Shown here in pieces: positions 18,454 to 26,185 of a DNA stretch of 64,000 nt (the stretch's first letter is position 1; the number at the start of each line of letters is the position of its first letter). The DNA is from Mycobacterium sp. MS1601 (GTDB lineage: Bacteria > Actinomycetota > Actinomycetes > Mycobacteriales > Mycobacteriaceae): the NCBI RefSeq assembly GCF_001984215.1, contig NZ_CP019420.1, positions 1,736,001 through 1,800,000 of the forward strand, in the 5' to 3' direction. The notes under the pieces were generated by a model. The model ran no database searches. It was not told the origin of the DNA and saw nothing but the letters and a program-made list of their open reading frames with translations. The translations under genes and the position numbers were made by a program.

Positions 18454-19500
18454 GTGCAGATGATAATGAAAACCGTTTTCATCATTGCGATCGGGTTGAC
18501 ACTGACTTCCACCGGATGCGCGAACGTACGACCGGGCGACGACCCGCGCTCGACCGTCAGCGGCCGGATCGTCTCGGCCGCAGCAGAGTCCGCCACCACG
18601 TACCCGGTGAACATCGACAACTGCGGATCCGAGGTGGCCGTCGACCGTCCGCCGCAACGGGTGGTCACCCTCAACCAGTCGGCCGCTGAGATACTCATCC
18701 ATCTCGGTCTGGCCGACAGGATCGTGGGAACCGGGTACGAACTCGACGCGGTTCCGACCGCCATCGCCGGCGAATACGAGGCCCTGCCAATGCTGTCGGG
18801 ACACGGTCAGGAGATCAAACACGAGGCGCTGCTGGCCGCACAACCGGACTTCGTCTACTCCTCGTTCGCGAGCTTCTTCACACCGGAGCAGTCGGGAACC
18901 CGTGAGGAGCTGCACGCACTGGGCATTCCGACGTACCTCACCGAGTTCGACTGCAACTATCACGCGGCCGTGCCCGACGCTGACTTCGACTTGCTCTTCG
19001 CCGAATACCGCAATCTGGCAACCATTTTCGACGTGCCTTCCCGAGGCGAACAACTGGCCGACGAGCAGCAGGCGATACTGGATGGCGGACTCGAGACTGC
19101 TGCGGCGATCGACGGAACGCCCACGGTCATGTGGTTCTACTCCACCTACGGAGGTACCCCATGGGCCGCCGGCCCCGGTGGCCTACCGCAGTACATCTCC
19201 GAACTGGTGGGCGTCGAGAACATCTTCGACGACGCCTCGACCAAATGGCCGGAGGTCAGCTGGGATGAAGTGGCCGCCCGGAACCCCGACATCATGGTCC
19301 TGGCCGATCTGACGCGCGGCGAGCCCGGTGACACCGCCCAGGAGAAGATCGACATGCTGAGATCGGATCCGCTGACCAGCCAGTTGGATGCTGTCAAGAA
19401 CAACCGATTCATCGTCCTTCCAGGCAGTTACATGGATCCCAGCTACGGCAGTGTCCACGCGGTGCCGGCGCTTGCCGAAGGCGTCCTGGCCCTCCAATGA
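18454..19500 (+). CDS. FecB-type substrate-binding lipoprotein of a Zur-boxed ABC importer
   Basis: This 348-residue periplasmic binding protein has an N-terminal signal MKTVFIIAIGLTLTSTGC, with the cysteine as probable lipid anchor. A helical-backbone (type III) binding fold follows, with PPQRVVTLNQSAAEILIHLG and QPDFVYSSF. It most resembles proteins annotated as putative F420-0 binding proteins in Actinobacteria. That label is itself a genome-context inference. The Zur-like box over its start argues for a zinc chelate or metallophore ligand instead. I chose the GTG at 18454 from the -10 spacing. ATGs at 18460 and 18466 are alternatives that keep the signal peptide. Confidence 0.85.
   Translation: MQMIMKTVFIIAIGLTLTSTGCANVRPGDDPRSTVSGRIVSAAAESATTYPVNIDNCGSEVAVDRPPQRVVTLNQSAAEILIHLGLADRIVGTGYELDAVPTAIAGEYEALPMLSGHGQEIKHEALLAAQPDFVYSSFASFFTPEQSGTREELHALGIPTYLTEFDCNYHAAVPDADFDLLFAEYRNLATIFDVPSRGEQLADEQQAILDGGLETAAAIDGTPTVMWFYSTYGGTPWAAGPGGLPQYISELVGVENIFDDASTKWPEVSWDEVAARNPDIMVLADLTRGEPGDTAQEKIDMLRSDPLTSQLDAVKNNRFIVLPGSYMDPSYGSVHAVPALAEGVLALQ
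18463..18485. promoter_or_regulatory. Zur-like palindromic operator
   Basis: A 23-bp palindrome is centred on TGAAAAC-C-GTTTTCA, with 10 of 11 arm positions paired including the outer AT-rich extension. It matches the AT-rich actinobacterial Zur (zinc uptake regulator) box and stands out in this GC-rich region. It overlaps the first codons of the lipoprotein gene and lies 76 nt upstream of the divergent methyltransferase. One site could control both directions. Confidence 0.7.
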
Positions 19501-19522
19501 CCGCTGATTGCCAGCCTCGCCG

Positions 19523-20614
19523 ATGACACCCGGCCGCGGTATCGCCGTTCACACTCGGGCAACGGAGGCAGAACCGACTTCGCCTTCGCGCCGACGCACG
19601 ACACATCCCCTCGTCACTGTTTCGGTCTTCGGGGTTGCCATCGCGGCCCTGCTGGCCTCGATCGCCGGCGCCGCGCTGGTAGGCACGGCGAACATCGGTC
19701 CGGTCGATGTCGTGTCGACGATCCTGCGGCACATCGGACTGTCCGCGCTGGCTCCCACCGAACCTTTGCCCGCGTTGATGGACGCGTTGGTCTGGCAGTC
19801 ACGGGTGCCCCGGGTCCTCCTCTCCGGCCTGGTCGGAGCGGCGCTGGCGGCATCGGGCGCAGTGCTTCAATCGGTGACCCGCAACCCGCTGGCCGATCCC
19901 TATCTGCTCGGGGTCTCGTCAGGGGCATCCACCGGCGCAGTCGCGGTGTTGCTGTTGGGGGTAGGCGGTGGGATATCGCTGTCCGCAGGTGCTTTCGTGG
20001 GGGCGCTGGTCTCGTTCAGTGTGCTGCTGCTGCTGATCAGAGGCGGCCGCGTCACGAGTCCTTCACGCGTCGTCCTCACCGGTGTGCTGGTTTCCCAGTT
20101 CTTCGCAGCGGTGACATCGGTGATCCTGATGATCAACGGCGACGCCAACTCCACCCGCGGTTTCACCTACTGGCTGCTCGGCTCGATGGCCGGCGCACGC
20201 TGGGAGCCTACGATCCTGGCGGCAATCGTGATTCTCGCCGGGGTGGTGTCGATCCAGTTCTTTGCACCGGCGCTCGATGCCTTCACCTTCGGCTGGAACT
20301 CTGCGGCAGCGCTGGGCATCAACGTCACGGCGGCGCGGGTCTGGCTGATGATCTTGACCGCGGTCGTCACCGCCGCCGCCGTCGCCGCATCCGGGGCGAT
20401 CGGTTTTCTGGGACTCCTGGTGCCCCACGTGGTACGCATTCTCGTCGGCCCGATGCATCGCACCCTGTTACCCCTGTCCGCCCTGATCGGTGCAACGTTC
20501 CTGATCTGGATCGACACCGTCGCACGCACCGCCTTCTCCCCCACGAACTGCCCGCCGGGGTCATCACCGCCCTGCTGGGCGCACCGGCGTTTGCGCTCGT
20601 CCTTCGCCGGGTGA
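19523..20614 (+). CDS. FecCD-type ABC permease with a 3'-end frameshift
   Basis: This 363-residue membrane permease belongs to the BtuC/FecCD family. It shows RVPRVLLSGLVGAALAASGAVLQ, NPLADPYLLGVSSGAS and GAIGFLGLLVPHVVR. The family C-terminus should read ELPAGVITALLGAP, but here the frame breaks after SPT near 20544 and ends NCPPGSSPP...SSFAG. Restoring one base brings back the conserved ELPAG motif and moves the stop to 20622, where it overlaps the ATPase ATG as TGATG. Either the base is missing from the sequence or the last helix is truly lost. No strong ribosome site marks the ATG at 19523. An in-frame TTG at 19508 is possible. Confidence 0.85.
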   Translation: MTPGRGIAVHTRATEAEPTSPSRRRTTHPLVTVSVFGVAIAALLASIAGAALVGTANIGPVDVVSTILRHIGLSALAPTEPLPALMDALVWQSRVPRVLLSGLVGAALAASGAVLQSVTRNPLADPYLLGVSSGASTGAVAVLLLGVGGGISLSAGAFVGALVSFSVLLLLIRGGRVTSPSRVVLTGVLVSQFFAAVTSVILMINGDANSTRGFTYWLLGSMAGARWEPTILAAIVILAGVVSIQFFAPALDAFTFGWNSAAALGINVTAARVWLMILTAVVTAAAVAASGAIGFLGLLVPHVVRILVGPMHRTLLPLSALIGATFLIWIDTVARTAFSPTNCPPGSSPPCWAHRRLRSSFAG

Positions 20615-20621
20615 GCGCCTG

Positions 20622-21395
20622 ATGGCCACAATCTCGGCGACCAGCGTCTCGCGGTCGGTCAAGGGCCACCGCCTGGTGGACAGCGTCGATCTCGATGCCC
20701 GATCAGGGCAGGTGGTCGGCTTACTGGGCCCCAACGGTTCGGGGAAGACCACCTTGCTGAGACTGCTTGCCGGGCTGGGAGTTCCAGAGACCGGAGTCAT
20801 CCGGTACGACGATCAGGATCTGCACACCATGCGCCGTCGCGCAGTGGCCACGCGGCTTGCGGTGGTCGAACAGGACTCGATCGCCCACACCGACCTGACA
20901 GTGCGTCAGGTGGTCGAGATCGGCCGCATCCCGTTTCGCGGTCGCTTCGCCGCCCTGTCACCGGTCGACGACGAGATCATCGACGCCGCCCTGAAGCAGG
21001 TGAACATCACCCACCTGCAGCACCGCAGCTGGCACAGTCTGTCCGGCGGGGAACGCCAACGCACGCAGCTCGCACGCGCGCTGGCTCAGCAGCCACGAGA
21101 GATCCTGCTCGACGAACCCACCAATCACCTCGACATCCGGCACCAGCTCGAGCTCATGGATCTGCTGCGTGCTCTGGAGGCCACGTGCATCATCGCGCTG
21201 CATGACCTCAACCTCGCGGCCCGGTACTGCGATCATCTGGTGGTTCTCGACGGCGGCAGGGTCGCCGGCGCAGGCGCTCCCGAGAAAGTGCTCACCGCAG
21301 ACCTGTTGGCGGATGTGTACGGAGTCGAGGCGGTCGTCGATCGTGAGCCGACCCACGGAGCAGTCCGCGTGAGCTTTGTCGGAGCATCTGTCTGA
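20622..21395 (+). CDS. FecE-type ABC transporter ATPase
   Basis: This 257-residue ATPase has Walker A GPNGSGKTT at residues 36-44, the Q-loop region VVEQDS, signature LSGGERQR near 139, Walker B EILLDEPTNHLD and the switch histidine in LHDLNLAARYC. It powers the neighbouring permease to import a metal chelate, heme-like or corrinoid-like ligand. The ATG overlaps the permease stop only in the frame-corrected version, which supports the frameshift interpretation. It is the last gene of the importer operon and is followed by a convergent MFS gene. Confidence 0.93.
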   Translation: MATISATSVSRSVKGHRLVDSVDLDARSGQVVGLLGPNGSGKTTLLRLLAGLGVPETGVIRYDDQDLHTMRRRAVATRLAVVEQDSIAHTDLTVRQVVEIGRIPFRGRFAALSPVDDEIIDAALKQVNITHLQHRSWHSLSGGERQRTQLARALAQQPREILLDEPTNHLDIRHQLELMDLLRALEATCIIALHDLNLAARYCDHLVVLDGGRVAGAGAPEKVLTADLLADVYGVEAVVDREPTHGAVRVSFVGASV

Positions 21396-21548
21396 ACGTC
21401 ATTGCGGCAGCACTCGCCCCAAGGGGTCAGTTTTGTCAATCGATCAGTCTTGATGCCACGGCGGACCGCGGCTGAGGCCAATCGTCGGGCACTGCGAGAG
21501 TGCCTTCATTACGGTGTGATCGCCCAGCGAGACACCGGAATCCGCCCA

Positions 21549-22841
21549 TCATCTCGTACTCGACACGATGGTAGACCTGCATGAAGTACAGCCAGGTCCG
21601 CTGTTGAGCTGGCGCGTGGATGCCGGCCACGTCCGCGCCGCCGCCACGGCAGCACAGCCGGCCGCCATCGCCAGCACTGCGGCAGCCACGGGTTGACCGG
21701 CCAGTACCCCGAGCCAGCCGGCCAGCGGATAGGTGAGGAAGAAACAGGCGTGGGACAACGAAAACTGCGCCGCGAACACCGCACGCCGTTCGTCGGCGTC
21801 CGTCTGGTAGCGCACCAGGCGCGCTGCCGGGGTGTTTATCAGCGACGCCCCCACCCCCAGGGCCACCCAGACGAGCGCGAACAGCACCCACCCCGGTGAA
21901 GTACCGGGACGTATCCACAACAGCACGGCGGCCACCGAGAGAGCCACGGCGATCAGCGTCGCGCCGGACACCATGATCCGACGGTCGGATGTCGACCGCA
22001 GCAGCCGCGGCACCGACAGCGCAACGACCATCGAGCCACCGCCGTAACAAGCCAACAGGATTGCCACCGCCGAACTGGAACTGGCCAGCACCTCGTGGAC
22101 GTAGACGACGGTATTGACCACCACCAGGGCGGTGGCCGAGGCGACAGCGAGATTCAGCCCCAGCAGCGCGCGGAGCACGGGACGTCGCACCATCACACGC
22201 ATACCGGCCGTCGCCCGCCCCCAGAATGAACCGGTCACATCAGCGTCCGCTGCAGGCAACCATGTTCGGAGCACCAGTGCAGCGGAGGCGACGAATCCGG
22301 CCACCGTGCCGAGGAACAGATAGTTGTACGACATGACCGACAGCAGCGCGGCGGCAAGCATGGGACTGACCAAGGTCTCGAGGTCGTAGGCGAGCCTGGA
22401 CAGGGCCAGCCCGCGTGTGTACTCCTCTTCGTCCACCAACACGTTGGGAATCACCGACTGGAAGGCAGGCGTGAAGGTGGCCGAGGCGGCTTGCAGCACG
22501 AAGATCAGGACGTAGATCTGCCACACCTGGTCGACAAAAGGCAGCAGCACCGCGATGGCCGCCCGCAACACATCGGCACCGACCATCAACACCCGTCGGG
22601 GAACGCGATAGAACGCCGCCGAAACCACCGGTGCCACAACCACATACGCCACCATCTTGATGGCCAATGCCGTACCCAGCACGGCGCCGGCGGAGTCGCC
22701 GGCGAGGTCATAGGCGAGCAGACCGAGCCCAACCGTCAGCAGGCCGGTGCCCACCAGCGCCACCACCTGGGCCGAGAAGAGGCGGCGGAACTGAAGATTC
22801 TTCAGAACCCCGATTCCGCGCACCTTACTATCTGCGTGCAT
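21549..22841 (-). CDS. Major facilitator superfamily transporter
   Basis: This 430-residue integral membrane protein has about 12 hydrophobic helices. GLALSRLAYDLETLVSPMLAAALL and the helix pattern around RATAGMRVMVRRPVLRALLGLN resemble the DHA3-like group of drug or siderophore exporters. The C-terminal tail is unlike what I expect for the family and may be altered. The ATG sits inside a large palindrome, so a dedicated repressor is likely. It follows nmtR on the same strand after 59 nt but has its own operator. The substrate is unknown. Confidence 0.85.
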   Translation of the reverse strand: MHADSKVRGIGVLKNLQFRRLFSAQVVALVGTGLLTVGLGLLAYDLAGDSAGAVLGTALAIKMVAYVVVAPVVSAAFYRVPRRVLMVGADVLRAAIAVLLPFVDQVWQIYVLIFVLQAASATFTPAFQSVIPNVLVDEEEYTRGLALSRLAYDLETLVSPMLAAALLSVMSYNYLFLGTVAGFVASAALVLRTWLPAADADVTGSFWGRATAGMRVMVRRPVLRALLGLNLAVASATALVVVNTVVYVHEVLASSSSAVAILLACYGGGSMVVALSVPRLLRSTSDRRIMVSGATLIAVALSVAAVLLWIRPGTSPGWVLFALVWVALGVGASLINTPAARLVRYQTDADERRAVFAAQFSLSHACFFLTYPLAGWLGVLAGQPVAAAVLAMAAGCAAVAAARTWPASTRQLNSGPGCTSCRSTIVSSTR

Positions 22842-22856
22842 ACGTAGATAGTAAGG
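22823..22856. promoter_or_regulatory. Large palindrome over the MFS start codon
   Basis: This is a 34-bp inverted repeat with 15 of 17 arm positions paired. The outer arms are CCTTACTATCT and AGATAGTAAGG around GTGCAT. The MFS ATG is at its centre. It differs from the NmtR-type palindrome at 23293 and is probably the operator of another repressor. Confidence 0.6.
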
Positions 22857-22900
22857 CAGATGAGTGTGCAGGCAAGTGCTGGAAAAGGCAGGAGTCGGAA

Positions 22901-23257
22901 TCAGGCGGTGATGTCGCGCGCGCCGAGGCGCAGGTGCTCGATGTGATAGACAGCCTCGTCCAGCAGCAGCGCGACGTGATTGTCGTAGAGCCGGTAGACG
23001 ATGTTGCGCCCCGCCCGCTCACCACTGACCAGGCCCAGTGCCCGAAGAAGGCGCAGCTGGTGAGAAACCTGGGGCTGTTCCATCCCCACCGCCGCCGACA
23101 GTTCGGTGACCGTGCACGGCGACTGGCGCAGCGTGGTGAGGATCAATAGGCGATTCGGGGAGGCGAGCGCCTGGAGAGTCTCGGCGACCTTGGCTGCAGC
23201 AGCCGCATCCAGCGACGCAGCGGGCGTGCCCGCTGCACCCTCCAGGCCGTGACCCAT
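22901..23257 (-). CDS. nmtR: ArsR/SmtB-family Ni/Co-sensing repressor NmtR
   Basis: This 118-residue metalloregulator is clearly homologous to M. tuberculosis NmtR, from MGHGLEG through MEQPQVSHQLRLLRALGLV. Of the NmtR metal ligands as I recall them, the N-terminal His 3 and Asp 92, His 94, His 105 and His 108 are conserved. The next two are not: the expected third helix-5 histidine is Arg 110, and the tail histidine is absent. I chose the ATG at 23257 to match the family rather than the TTG 12 nt upstream. It is divergent from ctpJ with a perfect palindrome between them. Confidence 0.92.
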   Translation of the reverse strand: MGHGLEGAAGTPAASLDAAAAAKVAETLQALASPNRLLILTTLRQSPCTVTELSAAVGMEQPQVSHQLRLLRALGLVSGERAGRNIVYRLYDNHVALLLDEAVYHIEHLRLGARDITA

Positions 23258-23292
23258 CTGCCCATTCAAGCACAGCGGGTTGACATAAGCTC

Positions 23293-23316
23293 ATACATAT
23301 ACAACTGTATATGTAT
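23293..23316. promoter_or_regulatory. NmtR/ArsR-type operator
   Basis: ATACATATACA-AC-TGTATATGTAT is a perfect 11-bp inverted repeat with a 2-nt spacer. It is typical of AT-rich ArsR/SmtB operators. It lies 36 nt upstream of nmtR and 49 nt upstream of the chosen ctpJ start. A further GTATAT word lies at 23321. Confidence 0.75.
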
Positions 23317-23365
23317 CAACGTATATCTGTCTCTGCGCAAATCGACTCGGAGGGCGCACCCCCGC

Positions 23366-25273
23366 ATGGGCATGGTCTTTGCCGAAAGCTCTACGGCACA
23401 GCGCGTTTCACGCACTTCCCGGTGGCCGGCGACAGTGTGGACGATCCCCTCGGCCCGCTGGGCCTGCGCCGCGCTGCTCCTGTTCGCAACCGGACTGGCA
23501 TTGCAGCTGTCAGGAGCTCCCGAGCCGATGTGGTGGGCGATCTATCTGGCGTGTTACGCCGTCGGCGGGTGGGAATCAGCACGGGCAGGCATCCAGGCGT
23601 TGCGGATGCGCACCCTGGATGTCGACCTGCTGATGATCGTCGCCGCAGTGGGCGCGGCGTCCATCGGGCAGGTCACCGACGGCGCCCTGCTGATCGTCAT
23701 CTTCGCCACGTCGGGCGCCCTGGAGGACTTGGCCACCGCGCGCACCGAGGAGTCCGTGCGGGCCCTGCTGGACCTGGCTCCCGACACCGCCGCGCTGGAC
23801 GACGGCCGACTGATCCCAGTGAGCGAACTCTCGGTCGGCGACATCGTCCGCGTCCGCCCCGGCGAACGTATCTCCGCCGACGGAACGGTGACCTCAGGAT
23901 CCTCCGACGTCGATCAGGCCTCGATCACCGGCGAACCTCTGCCTGTGTCAAAAACACTGGGCGACAGCGTGTTCGCCGGCACGCTCAACGGCTCGGGAAC
24001 ACTCACCATCCGAGTCACCGAGGACCCGTCGCAGATGGTCGTGGCCCGAATTGTGGCACTGGTCGGTGAAGCGGCCGCCACCAAAGCAAAGACCCAGCTG
24101 TTCATCGAGAAGGTGGAACAGCGGTACTCGTTGGGCGTGGTGGTTTCCACCGTGGCGCTGTTCGCCGTCCCACTGGCCAACGGATCCGACCTGCAGTCGG
24201 CGTTGCTTCGGGCGATGACATTCATGATCGTCGCCTCGCCGTGCGCCCTGGTCCTGGCCACCATGCCACCGCTGCTGTCGGCCATCGCCAATGCCGGGCG
24301 GCACGGAGTCCTGGTGAAGTCGGCCGTCGCCATGGAACGCCTGGCCGGCGTCACCACCGTCGCACTGGACAAGACCGGCACGCTGACCCGAGGCGCACCG
24401 CGGCTGTGCACGCTCGAGGCGTTCGGGCACAGCGAGGTCGATGCGCTCCGATTGGCCGCCGCGGCTGAGCAACACAGTGAACATCCCATCGGAAAGGCGG
24501 TGCTGGCCGCGGCCCGGGAGCGAGGCATCGCAGTTCCGGCGGCCGACGAATTCGAGGCACTGACCGGGCGAGGAGTGCGCGCACGCGTCAACGGCCGGTT
24601 GGTCGAGGTGGTCAACTCCAGCTCGGGTGCCCGGTCCGACGGCGCCACGGTGATCATGGTGGTGTGTGACGGAGTTCAGATCGCGGTGTTGAGCCTGCAT
24701 GACGATCCCCGCCGAGACGCCTTCCCCGCCGTGGCTGCGCTGCGTGCCGAGCTCGGCACGACGCCGGTGCTGCTCACCGGCGACAATACTTATGCCGCAA
24801 CTACTTTGGCACAGAAGGTCGGACTTGACGATATCCGCGCGGGGCTACTGCCGCACCAGAAGGCAGACGCGGTGCGGACGCTGGAAACCGATGGTCACCG
24901 CGTGCTGGTGGTCGGTGACGGCATCAACGACGCACCCGCCATGGCCGCTGCGCACACGTCGATCGCCATGGGCCGGTCCGGCTCTGATCTGGCGCTGGAG
25001 ACCGCCGACGGGGTGACGGTGCGCGACGAGTTGATCGTGATCCCCACCGTCATCTCACTGGCCCGCCGGGCCCGGCGGGTGGTGATCGCCAATCTGGTGA
25101 TCGCCGGGACGTTCATCGTGGTCCTGGTCACCTGGGATCTTGTCGGACACCTGCCCTTGCCGCTGGGTGTCGCCGGGCACGAGGGATCCACGATTCTGGT
25201 GGCACTCAACGGGCTGCGCCTGCTGTCCGAGCGAGCCTGGAGAAAAGCTCAGGTCTCGTCGGCGATCCCATGA
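23366..25273 (+). CDS. ctpJ: P1B-4-type metal-transporting ATPase (Co/Ni/Fe export, CtpJ-like)
   Basis: This 635-residue P-type ATPase exports a divalent metal. The metal-site motif SPC lies near residue 290, the phosphorylated Asp in DKTGT near 334, HP in EHPIGKA, and GDGIND near 515. HEGST near 604 is the last-helix signature of the P1B-4 group, which handles Co2+, Ni2+ or Fe2+. There is no N-terminal metal-binding domain. The ATG at 23366 is preceded by GGAGG. An alternative ATG lies 6 nt later. Control by the divergent NmtR is strongly implied. Confidence 0.92.
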   Translation: MGMVFAESSTAQRVSRTSRWPATVWTIPSARWACAALLLFATGLALQLSGAPEPMWWAIYLACYAVGGWESARAGIQALRMRTLDVDLLMIVAAVGAASIGQVTDGALLIVIFATSGALEDLATARTEESVRALLDLAPDTAALDDGRLIPVSELSVGDIVRVRPGERISADGTVTSGSSDVDQASITGEPLPVSKTLGDSVFAGTLNGSGTLTIRVTEDPSQMVVARIVALVGEAAATKAKTQLFIEKVEQRYSLGVVVSTVALFAVPLANGSDLQSALLRAMTFMIVASPCALVLATMPPLLSAIANAGRHGVLVKSAVAMERLAGVTTVALDKTGTLTRGAPRLCTLEAFGHSEVDALRLAAAAEQHSEHPIGKAVLAAARERGIAVPAADEFEALTGRGVRARVNGRLVEVVNSSSGARSDGATVIMVVCDGVQIAVLSLHDDPRRDAFPAVAALRAELGTTPVLLTGDNTYAATTLAQKVGLDDIRAGLLPHQKADAVRTLETDGHRVLVVGDGINDAPAMAAAHTSIAMGRSGSDLALETADGVTVRDELIVIPTVISLARRARRVVIANLVIAGTFIVVLVTWDLVGHLPLPLGVAGHEGSTILVALNGLRLLSERAWRKAQVSSAIP

Positions 25274-25443
25274 CGATCCTGGTGCTGACCTGGAGCCTCC
25301 GGATCGTCGTGCTGATGCTCCAGTTGGTCTTGCAGCTGACGCTGCTGCTCGGTTGCCTTGGTGGCGTCTTCGGGGGTGGCCGGCGGATTGTTGCGCTGTC
25401 CCATTCGCTGCAGGGTGTCCAGATGACGGCGATCGAAACTCAG
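25249..25443 (-). CDS. Possible small hydrophilic protein (tentative)
   Basis: A 64-codon frame reads SFDRRHLDTLQRMGQRN and then a Gln/Glu/His/Asp-rich helix around EQQRQLQDQLEHQHDD. It would need a CTG start at 25443, or the ATG at 25404 for 51 residues. It ends inside the last 25 nt of ctpJ. No ribosome site is seen, and third-position GC is only about 69 percent, lower than neighbours. It fills most of the 212-nt gap between ctpJ and the dipeptidase gene. It may be only a chance frame. Confidence 0.25.
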   Translation of the reverse strand: MSFDRRHLDTLQRMGQRNNPPATPEDATKATEQQRQLQDQLEHQHDDPEAPGQHQDRHGIADET

Positions 25444-25485
25444 CCGGGAACAAAAGCGGGTCGGTACGTTTGTGCCCCGAAGCGT

Positions 25486-26127
25486 TCAGTTGACCGGTAC
25501 ATCGACAATCGGCCGATTCTCCGCGGCACCGGGCCCATCGAAGTGCCACCACTCTCCCGAATACACGGTGAAACCGCCTGCCTCCATGGCGTGGCGCAAC
25601 CGGCTCCGGTTGGCCTGCGCGACGGCACTGACGCCATCGGTGGCATAGGCCAGAGCGTGCGGTGAGAAGTCGTCGAAATCGGTCCCCATGTCGGCGCCGG
25701 CGATCGTCACGTCCACCGAGCGGCCCGCCGTGTGACTACGCGAATAGGGCACCGGCTCGGCCACCCACGCCGGATCCGGCGTGTGCTCGAACATCGTCAC
25801 CTGCACGGTGCGCGGCCGGTAGCAGTCCCAGAAGGCCAGCACCTCGCCGCCGTCGCGCAAGATCGCCGCAGCAGTGGCCAGCCCGGGGGCCAGCGACTCG
25901 TGCACCAGGCACCGCGCGTCATTCGGGTACAGCTGGATCCCCACAAAGTTGTCCGCCGTCGCATAACGAAGGTCGATCACCGCATCGGGGACCACGGTCC
26001 GAACGTCCACCAATCCGGCAGCTGCCGCCGCCTCGGACACCGGCGGCACCGGCGATGCCTGCGCCGGATGGCTCGTCGCGGCCAGACAACACGCGGCGAG
26101 CAACAGCCCCGCCCGTCGATACCCCAT
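25486..26127 (-). CDS. VanX-like D-alanyl-D-alanine dipeptidase (peptidase M15D), exported
   Basis: This 213-residue zinc peptidase has an N-terminal signal peptide (MGYRRAGLLLAACC...PAQA). The zinc motif SxHxxGxxxD is seen as SRSHTAGRSVD near residue 127, and the catalytic Glu with the last zinc His in EWWHF near the end. DLRYATADNFVG and WDCYRPRTVQ are also family features. It probably cleaves D-Ala-D-Ala or related dipeptides outside the membrane. No other van-type genes are nearby, so cell-wall turnover is more likely than glycopeptide resistance. The ATG at 26127 begins the signal peptide. Confidence 0.88.
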   Translation of the reverse strand: MGYRRAGLLLAACCLAATSHPAQASPVPPVSEAAAAAGLVDVRTVVPDAVIDLRYATADNFVGIQLYPNDARCLVHESLAPGLATAAAILRDGGEVLAFWDCYRPRTVQVTMFEHTPDPAWVAEPVPYSRSHTAGRSVDVTIAGADMGTDFDDFSPHALAYATDGVSAVAQANRSRLRHAMEAGGFTVYSGEWWHFDGPGAAENRPIVDVPVN

Positions 26128-26185
26128 GCCGGTCAACCTTGATGGGCTGCGACGATCTTGGCAATCCGGCGCGCCCAGCCGGCAC

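Noticed and set aside
21436..21620. Alternative C-termini for the MFS protein in other frames
   Set aside because: The last residues look unlike the family, but neither other frame restores a convincing conserved tail, so I did not call a frameshift.
25270..25665. Plus-strand frame starting at the ctpJ stop (leucine-rich)
   Set aside because: It begins with an ATGA overlap and has good GC3 at first, but runs 180 nt into the clear VanX-like gene on the other strand and lacks any family match.
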